Source: Limnanthes douglasii subsp. nivea
Lineage: Eukaryota; Streptophyta; Magnoliopsida; Brassicales; Limnanthaceae
Reading direction: 5' to 3'
NCBI GenBank assembly: GCA_036936605.1
Contig: JAUPFV010000004.1
Location: 185,460,807-185,524,806 of the forward strand
Length of the DNA stretch: 64,000 nt
Each line of letters starts with the position of its first letter. Positions within the stretch are counted from its first letter, which is position 1. The position numbers and the translations under genes were made by a program. The notes under the pieces are model-generated. The model was not told the DNA's origin, ran no database searches, and worked only from the letters and a program-made list of their open reading frames with translations. This document shows, piece by piece, positions 56,976-64,000 of this stretch.

Positions 56976-58756
56976 GACAGCAGCAGACACCTGTTCGACA
57001 TTCAGGAGGCTCGAGCGATGATGGAGAGCACGAGGACCGTGTGTCACGGTCACAGTCCGTTAGGCGTAGGCCTAGCGCTTCCACTCCGGCCCCTGTTCTA
57101 TCCCATGGGTTTGGGACGCTCGACCAGTTATTTCGGAGGGTGAACCCTCATGTGCCTGGTCTATACCCAGAGTATACACAGCACGAGGCCTACCACGTCT
57201 TTGCAGGAGAGGTAAGTAATGACGTGTTTTAAAGTACGTTTATATGTTCTTTTGTATTATTTCTAAGTTGTTTATGTTTTATGTAGGCTCGTCGGCACTC
57301 GCGGACCTACTCTATGTACGGTACCCACCGTGCATGGGGTCTTGTTGGGCAGCACAGGGTAAGAGAGCAGGTTATGATGACTTGTTTCGGCCCACTGGTA
57401 GATGTGTTGGAGCGTTGGAGTACCAACGTTCATCTTGTAGATGCTTTTTTGGAGAGGTGGCATTCGGTGACGAACACCTTTCACTTCAGCTTCGGTGAGA
57501 TGACGGTTACGCTAGACGACGTCCACGTCATCACTGGTCTCCCAGTCACAGGTGATGATTTCGTAGTTCAGTCATTTCCTAGTAATGGACAGCGTGTAGC
57601 TTGGTATTCTAGTGCATTAGGGATAGATGTGGATGAGCTTAAGTATGAGTTAGGGCGTAACAGGGGGGTAATGGTAGATCTGTTTGTTTACAGTTTTTAC
57701 GCGAGCAGTACATGGTACCCTGTTATAAGGATGAAAACATGTCTGATAGTGATGTAAAGTGTGCCACTAGGGGTTATCTGCTGCACATGCTGGGTTGTTG
57801 TGTTCTGGTGAACAAGACGGGGAATAATATATCTTTAGATTACCTCCAGTTTGTAGTGCATTATACCTCATCCGTTAGATATAACTGGGGACAGCATATA
57901 CTAGCTCAGCTGTACCACCACCTAGGAAAGTCGTTGCTGCACGCGACTTTAGGGATTGCGGGTTGTACTGCCTTGTTGGAGACGTGGATATACGATCACT
58001 TCTCCACCTGTTTGCCTACGATTAACACGAACTACGACTGTTCTATGCCGATATGTACCGACGCCGTTTCGTGCGGATGATGAGACTCGGATTAACATCC
58101 GACAGGGACTGATTTCGTTGACGGAGAACCATGTGAGTTACAATGATTTGTTATATTTGTTTCCATAGCGTTAATTTATGATTACTTACATTTTTTTTAA
58201 GATTACTAACTAACATATGACACAGGTTTGGTTCATGCCTTACGAGACGCATCGTGCTAATTTCCCTCTCCAGCTTGTGGCTTGGATTGACCACACGCTG
58301 AAGGCGTTCGACGTAGTTGAGGCGTACTATCCGCTTCGGGTGGCTCGACAGCTAGGGCACGTTCTAGACATACCACCGGCGCTACAGACTGTTTTACCAA
58401 CACATAGGCGGAAGCGTATGAACACGCGCTTCTTGTGGGATGAGGGCACGTGGATATCATGGGGGTCACACGTTGTTGACCCGAGGATTCGCGGTGACAG
58501 ATACACTATAGGCGGTCCTGGCACGACCACTTTGTACGATGTATGGATCATTGACCACCTATGGTACGTTCTGCTTGATCCTAGTATTCTTGGTCCATCT
58601 GCTTTACATGTTCCAGAGCCCCCTAGTGCGATGACATATCAGGCACGACTGTATCAGCTTTCCGATCGTGTGACTGATGTTGATTCTAGAGCGGAGTCGA
58701 TGAGTGTGGAGGACTTGCGTCGGGAGGTACACGAGTGTCACCTTTTAGGGATCTAG
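56966..58756 (+). pseudogene. MULE-E plant mobile domain (PMD) gene
   Basis: ATG at 56966 (MPCRQQQTPVRHSGG), a Ser/Arg-rich segment (RVSRSQSVRRRPS), intron 57212-57286 (GTAAGT...TGTAG), intron 58133-58225 (GTGAGT...CACAG) and stop TAG 58754-58756. PMD motifs: VDAFLERWHSVTNTFHFSFG, TLDDVHVITGLPVTGDDF, LLHMLGCCVLVNK, YNWGQHILAQLYHHLG, WFMPYETHRANFPLQL, EAYYPLRVARQLGH, TRFLWDEGTW. A G-run of six (57663-57668; seven would keep the frame) causes a frameshift, and a +1 offset near 58000-58050 is shared with MULE-D. Exons 1 and 3 are open. PMD proteins MAIN and MAIL1 act in gene silencing in Arabidopsis; the transposon versions have no proven role. Confidence 0.85.
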
Positions 58757-58816
58757 GACCGCCAGTTCGATTGAGTTTGAGTGCATCTGTATTATATGAC
58801 TACCAGGACGGTTGTT

Positions 58817-59085
58817 TGATACTACCTTATTTTTTTGCTTTGCTTTAGTTGTTGCTTTAGTTGATATGGTTGTATGGAATTGATTTTGGTTCTTTATTTG
58901 TCGCTTTTGTTCGGATAAGTTGATACTACCTTATTTTTTTGCTTTAGTTTTGCTTAAGTTGTTGCTTTAGTTGATATGGTTGTATGGAATTGATTTTGGT
59001 TCTTTATTTGTCGCTTTTGTTCGGATAAGTTGATACTACCTTATTTTTTTGCTTTAGTTTTGCTTAAGTTGTTGCTTTCGCTTAT
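58817..59085. repeat. Tandem repeat, 104-110 bp unit, about 2.5 copies
   Basis: Units start TGATACTACC at 58817, 58921 and 59031. The second differs from the first mainly by a few inserted bases. Lies between the convergent PMD and SANT-like genes. Confidence 0.9.
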
Positions 59086-59311
59086 ATGATGTGTATCTTA
59101 AAAACAACAACACTTAGATTTCTCGCATAATTAGAAATACATAAGGAAATTACACACATGAATCAAAAGCATTGCGTAATTAAAAATACATAAGCAACTA
59201 AATTAAAGCAAACGGTAGATAAACTAACCCTCAGTCAGCATTGCACACTTAGTTCTATGGAGTCGGATAATTCATTCCATACCCATCTGAATCACTACTT
59301 CCTTCGGGAGT

Positions 59312-59698
59312 TTAATACGTTTCAACGGCGCTCGCTATTGCGTCTGCTATTTGTTGCTCTTCCGACTGTGTCGCATACGACACCATCTCCGGCGTGATTG
59401 TACTTTGCGATCCCATGTCGAATACCTTTCGGAGGTTGGTTCGGACTTCCCAAGGAAGTGACTCGATTTGTAAAGTCACTGTTTTAAGGTAAGCTAACCT
59501 TTCGAACACTTCTTTGCGTGTGCGTGGTCGGGGCATCATACATCCTGGGCAGGAAGCCTCCCTACCGTGGTTGAAGAACATTCTGCACAAGACCGCATCG
59601 ATGAAGCCAGGAACCTCCTCTTGCATCGTACCTCTCACGATGTCAAATGCGTTTAGGAGGCTTGCATCTTCGTCTACGTTCCAGCCCGAATCACACAT
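59312..59698 (-). CDS. SANT-like small gene 1 of MULE-E (128 aa)
   Basis: Intact frame from ATG at 59698. The N-terminus GWNVDEDASLLNAFDIV and AVLCRMFFNHGRE align with the other SANT-like genes here (W/F-x-x-D/E-ED, L-x-A, LC-x-M). It has an inserted CPGC-x-RPRTR segment and an acidic/polar C-terminus (SEEQQIADAIASAVETY). Convergent with the PMD gene, in the same place as the MULE-D copy (22674-23085). I call it Myb/SANT-like from residue spacing only. It could alternatively be an unrelated helical protein. Confidence 0.55.
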   Translation of the reverse strand: MCDSGWNVDEDASLLNAFDIVRGTMQEEVPGFIDAVLCRMFFNHGREASCPGCMMPRPRTRKEVFERLAYLKTVTLQIESLPWEVRTNLRKVFDMGSQSTITPEMVSYATQSEEQQIADAIASAVETY

Positions 59699-59699
59699 T

Positions 59700-60328
59700 G
59701 TTATACCTTAAATGTTTAGTTTCTTAGTCTAATTATAGTATTTATAAACTCGAACTGGGTGGTTCAGCTCAAAATTTGTTAGCGGGAAAGGTTGTCTTTG
59801 TTCCCGCTTAAATCTCTTTTAAGCGGGAAACCTTCACTTCATTCCCTCCATATGTTTCCATACAATATTATAATATTCAGATGAACTACTATTTGTTTAG
59901 ATTTTTTTATGTAGTCTTGTTATCCTGCAACCAATAAGTTTTTTTTTATCTATTCTCAAACATGAACTACTCTTTAAATGTAATCACATTGTAGTCCATC
60001 ATCATAATAAATTAACTAATATATGGATAACGAATCCATCATCATAGATTAACTTTTTATTTAATTTGTTTTTATATACTATTTTAAAACAAAAACGTCT
60101 TAGGTTAAAACCCATTAACAATTAAATTAATATTATATCATGCAACCAATAAATTAGGTTGAATCTATGTCTTTTTGTACCACTTTTATGGTTAAGATAA
60201 CGTTATCCAAGTTGACCTATCGATAAACAACACCTGTAAGAATAGGATACCGCAATCCAAACGGACGAATGAGTATGCGACACCTAATATTTAAAAAAGT
60301 ACAATAACTTTGCAGTGCAATAATAGTA
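59700..60328. other. Unassigned AT-rich spacer
   Basis: Contains the presumed promoter side of the SANT-like gene at 59698 and otherwise no recognisable structure up to the nested inverted element. Confidence 0.35.
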
Positions 60329-60492
60329 GGGGTCTCATTATAACAAAACTTCCATCACCAGGTTTTCCGCTATAACGAGACACCTAAAAAAGTTACCGCA
60401 AAAAACATCTGCTTTTAATGTAGTTCCCGCCCAAACAACCACGACCATATAAATAGACGCGAAGCACTATTCGAACAGTAACAATTTAACCA

Positions 60493-60869
60493 ATGGAGTT
60501 TACCCCTAATGAAGATTACCATTTGCTCGAGGCAGTGAAACTTGCCCACCAAGAGTTGGGAGAAGATAGTAGCGAAGCGTTTTTCGAGCTGGTCTTGTGT
60601 AATATGTACTACAACTACGGGCGTTTAGGAACTGAAGGTTTTGTCGTGCGTACCTGTGACCAAATCAAGGAGAGGTACATTTTTTGCAAACCAATGGATC
60701 GTTTGTTGTGTCTACCCTTTAAAATTAAGGAAAAGCAGCTACCGTCTGGAACATGACTGTGGTAGACTACATCACGAAGGATATGGTAGCGTATCTTGAG
60801 AATAGGATTACTGAGAGGGAAGAGGGGATTGAGTCTGACGACAACTTGGGATACGACTTCGACGATTGA
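60493..60869 (+). pseudogene. SANT-like small gene 2 of MULE-E, one frameshift
   Basis: ATG at 60493: EFTPNEDYHLLEAVKLAHQE, then FFELVLCNMYYNYGRLG and RTCDQIKERYIFCKP. A 1-base loss near 60733 (AAGGAAAAGC where gene 3 has AAGCGAGAAGC) ends the frame at 60756. In the shifted frame VVDYITKDMVAYLENRI and a tail ESDDNLGYDFDD end at TGA 60867-60869. About 124 residues if unbroken. Closest relative is gene 3 (61206-61580), its inverted partner. Confidence 0.6.
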
Positions 60870-60990
60870 GCATTGTGATATGTTTTTAATAGTTTCCATC
60901 TGGTAGTGTCTGTATTGTCTGTTTGTTTTACTTGATGCTATAACTTGTTAAAGTTTTCATTACCTTGTTTTGTACACATTATTTGGTACC

Positions 60991-61188
60991 CACAACTTCA
61001 AACAACAACTAATAAAAAAATCACACCTTAATAATAACAACCAGTAATACGAAAATCACAACTTCAAACAACAACTGATAAGAGAATTGACAACTTCAAA
61101 CAACAAACAGTAATACGAAAATCACAACTTCAAACGACAACTGATAAGAAAATTGACAACTTCAAACAACAACCAGTAATACGTAACA
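60991..61188. repeat. 66-bp tandem repeat, three copies
   Basis: Units start CACAACTTCA at 60991, 61057 and 61123, an exact 66-bp period. Within each unit CAACTTCAAACAACAAC also recurs at half-unit spacing, so the array probably grew from a ~33-bp unit. Lies between the 3' ends of the convergent SANT-like genes. Confidence 0.9.
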
Positions 61189-61205
61189 CTGCATAAGTGG
61201 AAGGC

Positions 61206-61580
61206 TTAGTCGTAGTCGTATCTAAGTTTGTATTCCACATCATCCACTCCACCCCTTGCAATTATTTTGTCCTCTAGAAATGCTACCATATCCGTGGTGA
61301 TGTAGTCTATCAAGGTTAGGTTCCAAACGGAGGCTGCTTCTCGCTTAATAAGCGATGGCAAGAAACACAAATGCTGTATTGGCTTGCAAAAATTGTATCT
61401 GCTTTTGATATGCTCACGAGTACGCACAACGACGCCTCTTGTACCTAAACGACCGTAGTTCATATACATCGTACATAGGACACGCTCGAAAAACTGATCG
61501 CTTGTATCTTCCCCCAGTATCTCGCGTGCAATCTTCACAGCTCGAAGCATGTGGTAATCTTCGTCCGCCGTAAACTCCAT
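61206..61580 (-). CDS. SANT-like small gene 3 of MULE-E (124 aa, intact)
   Basis: ATG at 61580: EFTADEDYHMLRAVKIAREI, FFERVLCTMYMNYGRLG, VVVRTREHIKSRYNFCKP, then TLIDYITTDMVAFLEDKI and an acidic/aromatic end. The pattern aromatic-T-x-x-ED-x-x-x-x-RA, followed by an Arg-rich helix with K-x-R, fits a Myb/SANT-like or trihelix fold. By analogy with the accessory Myb-like proteins of PIF/Harbinger elements it might bind element DNA, but this is inference. Best preserved member of the four. Starts about 130 bp from the terminal motif at 61709. Confidence 0.6.
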   Translation of the reverse strand: MEFTADEDYHMLRAVKIAREILGEDTSDQFFERVLCTMYMNYGRLGTRGVVVRTREHIKSRYNFCKPIQHLCFLPSLIKREAASVWNLTLIDYITTDMVAFLEDKIIARGGVDDVEYKLRYDYD

Positions 61581-61995
61581 ATGTAAACGTTAACGAGTTT
61601 TATATTTTCGTTCGTGCGGCAGGTTGCAAAAGTGTCGTATTATTTTAGATTTTATGTCCCATTTTATAGGAGGCGAGTCAATTTTGGTGGGCGTTTAATA
61701 TTTGGATAAGGTCTCATTATAGCTCAATTCGTACTATTTCGAACGCAATGTTGTCTTTCGCTATAATGAGACCCTGATTTAAACAACGTGGGTTGTAATA
61801 ATTATCTTCCATATGTGTGTATTTTTGTATATATTATGTGTCACCACATTAGTCGTCCATCCAGATTACGTTATCCTTACATGTCTGACAACGCTATCCT
61901 ACTTTTAAGTAATTTTTAGTCGGTTCATATATCTTATACTTCAAATCACAACTAATAATAATGGTTTAAAAAAATCAGATTAGAAAGAAAAAGAG

Positions 61996-62460
61996 TTTTG
62001 GAGTCGGGAAGGTCACAAAATGTGACCATTTTAGGCTACTTTGATGTAGTTTTTTTTAACTTTTTTGAGTTTTTTTTTCAACAAAATTCGAATCGTTAGG
62101 GCCACTTGACTAATGTTTGATATTGGTAAAAAGAAAAATCAGTTTTGGAGTCGAGAAGGTCACAAAATGTGACCATTTTAGGCTACTTTGATGTCGTTTT
62201 TTTTAACATTTTTGAGTTTTTTTTCCACAAAATTCGAATCATTAGGGCCGCTTGACTAATGTTTGATGTTGGTAAAAAGAAAAATCAGTTTTGGAATCGG
62301 GAAGGTCACCAAATGTGACCATTTTAGGCTACTTTGATGTAGTTTTTTTAACTTTTTTGAGTTTTTTTTCCGACAAAATTCAAATCATTAGGGCCACTTG
62401 ACTAATGTTTGATGTTGGTAAAAAGAAAAATCAGTTTCGGAATCGAGAAGGTCACAAAAT
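61996..62460. repeat. ~146-bp tandem repeat, three full and one partial unit, each with a palindrome
   Basis: Units start TTTTGGAGTCG at 61996, 62143 and 62289, and TTTCGGAATCG at about 62434 (periods 147, 146, 145). Each full unit holds the inverted repeat GGTCAC-AAAAT-GTGACC or a close variant, then a T-rich block with TTTTTGAGTTTTTTTT. Located downstream of the OTU gene. Confidence 0.92.
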
Positions 62461-62541
62461 GTTGAAAAAACAAAATTTACAGAGGGTTTCGCGAACACAG
62501 GTACTTGTAAAACGCCGGATTCGCGAATACAGGCCCATGTA

Positions 62542-62584
62542 ATTTGACAAAATCGCGAACACCACCTTCGCGATTTTGCCAAAT
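62542..62584. repeat. Hairpin with GCGAA core, 18-bp arms
   Basis: 62542-62559 and 62567-62584 are inverse with one mismatch and a 7-base loop (CACCACC). The arms end CAAAATCGCGAA / TTCGCGATTTTG. Flanked by further TTCGCGAA-type blocks from 62488 to 62640. Same core as at 56696-56776 and 24540-24740. Confidence 0.8.
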
Positions 62585-62867
62585 CATAGTGGTGGGAGTT
62601 CGCAATTTGTGCAAAATCAAGCGTTCACAGTTCGAAATTCCGCCACTGTGCCGAATTTTTAAATTTTTGCACACTTTTTTTGATAAAATTGTAATTTTTT
62701 GGGGAACTAGCAATGTTTTGTGCAACTTGTTTTTACAATAATTATATGAAATGGAATTTTAAAAATAAATAAAAACGTGGGAGTATCAATTACAAACCGG
62801 GGTGAAAGTAAAAAAAAAGTATTCGTAAACACAACGGGATAAAAACAAGTAATGCATAATCAAATTA

Positions 62868-64000
62868 TTAGTCTTCATTCAAATCGAAGACACGTGGTGG
62901 CTCTTCGTGTGCGGTCGATGGTTGCGCGGGCTTGATTTGGTTATGTTTGTTCAATCTCTTGTCGAGCGGTATTGCCCAACCGGTCACGTCATGATCCGTA
63001 CGAAACGGAAACCAAGTAGGATATATTTCCGGAAGTGGTCCATCCAACACAACCTACACAAATAAAAGGTAGATAAATATTTGGTCACAAAAATAATATA
63101 TAAAAATGAAACACACATTTGTAAACTTACTTTGACGAAATGGTTACCATGAACGAAACCTATACCAATTTCGAGGTTAGGACATGATCGAGGAGGCACA
63201 CCACGTAGAGGTAGATAAGTGTACGATTGGTGGAGTGAAATGTGGTATACGATACATTGGTATCTAGTGGCTATCACTAACCCTAAATCGGGTAACGTCA
63301 TCCAATGCCTAGTACCGGCACCATACAATTCGAAAACGTTCAACCTTCTCACAAGGTTATCTACACCTTGTGAACCATCAAACAGTCTCTCCCATAGCTC
63401 ACGTTCATTTTGCAATTCGCCGATCAAATCCCGTCTAACTTGGTCCCATGAATCGGATTTACCGTATACCGTCAAAGCAGCGGCTCGGAATCCGCAATTA
63501 CCGTCGGGAGAGACGTCTTCGACGCTAGAAATGTAGTCATGCAAATAGCTAGGAAACCAACTCTCGTACCCGCTAAAATCTTTGCCCTTTGATGATTTTT
63601 TCGGTCGAGGCACTTTATCTTTCTTCGGTTGAGCCTTGGTTTTCGTTTTTTCTTTCGTCTTGTTTTTTGGCGGTAGAAATGTTCTATTACCTATCGAGGC
63701 GGTCGTGCTACTAATCGTGCCGGGAGTGCTAGCGCCTAAACTACCATCGTATTCCCACTCGCTAGGGTCCCGCTGAGTTGATTTGTCCCGGGCGGCTTTT
63801 TTCCTACCCTTAGTAACAACCGGCTCCTTAGGTTCCAAAACATGACTTCTAGCGGGATCTAGGATTTGCATCATCCTATTTATAATGTGGTCTTGGATGT
63901 GTTACCCGTAACCGCGGATGGTGCTACCTATTAAGGAGATTTTTCTAGTGAGCTCGTCTTCGGTATCAAACTCCTCATTAGGTTTGATCCTTAACGTACT
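62868..64000 (-). pseudogene. OTU-domain cysteine protease, probable C-terminus of a MULE transposase (5' end outside window)
   Basis: Exon to 63131, intron 63054-63130 (GTAAGT...TGTAG, 77 bp, phase 0), last exon 63053 to TAA at 62868-62870. A Lys-rich linker precedes the OTU domain. The catalytic Cys lies in SPDGNCGFRAAAL (about 63500) and the His in VHGNHFVKV (about 63140), with WMTLPDLGLVIATRY between. The end is PPRVFDLNED. Upstream the same frame continues as NEEFDTEDELTRKISLIG to the window edge but has a TAA at 63902-63904. OTU enzymes remove ubiquitin. OTU domains fused to FAR1/MULE transposases are known in plants, which is why I assign it to MULE-E. Whether the stop kills it or marks an exon border cannot be seen. 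Confidence 0.75.

Larger units (their letters stand above)
60329..61774. mobile_element. Nested inverted element with two convergent SANT-like genes
   Basis: Left end GGGGTCTCATTATAAC (60329-60344) with CGCTATAACGAGACACC (60368-60384). The right end is the inverse: AGGTCTCATTATAGC (61709-61723) and CGCTATAATGAGACCC (61759-61774). Each end is followed, about 110-130 bp inward, by a SANT-like gene reading toward the centre. The centre has a 66-bp tandem repeat. The two halves are diverged inverse copies (roughly 70% by eye in the genes). No target duplication was found, so it could be a foldback derivative or an inverted duplication of one MULE end. Confidence 0.5.
56196..64000 (+). mobile_element. 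MULE-E: second PMD-bearing Mutator-like element, right end outside window
   Basis: Left end GGGCAAGGCTAAATTAAGACC matches the left end of MULE-D. It is followed by three subterminal motifs, a leader with a GTACGA donor, and a spliced PMD gene (+). Further right come a SANT-like gene (-), a nested inverted element with two more SANT-like genes, tandem repeats and an OTU-domain gene (-) that continues past 64000. The gene order and directions parallel MULE-D. That the OTU gene belongs to the same element is inferred from this parallel; the right terminus was not seen. Confidence 0.65.

Noticed and set aside
60329..61774. Right end of MULE-E placed at 60329 or 61774
   Set aside because: The motifs there form an inverted pair of their own, no copy of the 9 bp left of 56196 (ATTAATTTA) was found next to them, and the OTU gene lies further right.
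61996..62460. Possible CRISPR-like array
   Set aside because: The whole 146-bp unit is repeated with no unique spacers, and the DNA is from a plant.

Overview
The window is plant nuclear DNA, most likely from a eudicot, and almost all of it is transposable elements. The signs are Ty3/gypsy and Ty1/copia retrotransposons, plant LINEs with an RNase H tail, Mutator-like elements (MULEs) carrying plant mobile domain (PMD) genes, GT-AG introns of 70-95 bp, and AT-rich spacers. No rRNA, tRNA, CRISPR array or clearly active host gene was seen. Nearly every coding region is broken by stops or frameshifts.

Layout: 632-7098 is a complete CRM-like Ty3/gypsy element (CRM-A, + strand, TSD ATTTG). 7715-17726 is a complete Tat-like Ty3/gypsy element (Tat-B, + strand, TSD GAAGG) with a large antisense gene. 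18320-19070 is a decayed tandem array. 19770-25126 is a MULE with a perfect 9-bp TSD (MULE-D) holding a PMD gene, a small Myb/SANT-like gene and a transposase. 25429-25854 is a foldback MITE. 26330-44150 is an old LINE cut into three pieces by a Tat-like element in opposite orientation (Tat-C, 27525-37666) and by a deletion derivative of the CRM family (CRM-B, 40609-43118). 44742-46380 is the 3' end of a second LINE. 46590-48618 is a decayed copia element interrupted by a third CRM copy (CRM-C, minus, 48624-54870, TSD CTAAG). From 56196 to the end lies a second PMD-bearing MULE (MULE-E) whose right end is outside the window.

The most interesting system is the MULE family. D and E share termini with a repeated CTATAATGAGACC motif, a spliced PMD gene reading inward from the left end with a leader intron full of GCGAA/TTCGC hairpins, one or more small Myb/SANT-like genes on the opposite strand, and (D) a FAR1/MuDR-type transposase or (E) an OTU cysteine-protease domain that probably forms the C-terminus of such a transposase. 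Four related SANT-like genes occur, two of them in a nested inverted structure at 60329-61774. I infer that the ancestral element combined transposase/OTU, a SANT-like DNA-binding-type protein and a PMD protein.

A second theme is the antisense gene shared by Tat-B and Tat-C. It keeps the same start motif, the same intron position, a region resembling the Pfam 'putative gypsy type transposon' family and a coiled-coil C-terminal part, although the two elements are clearly diverged.
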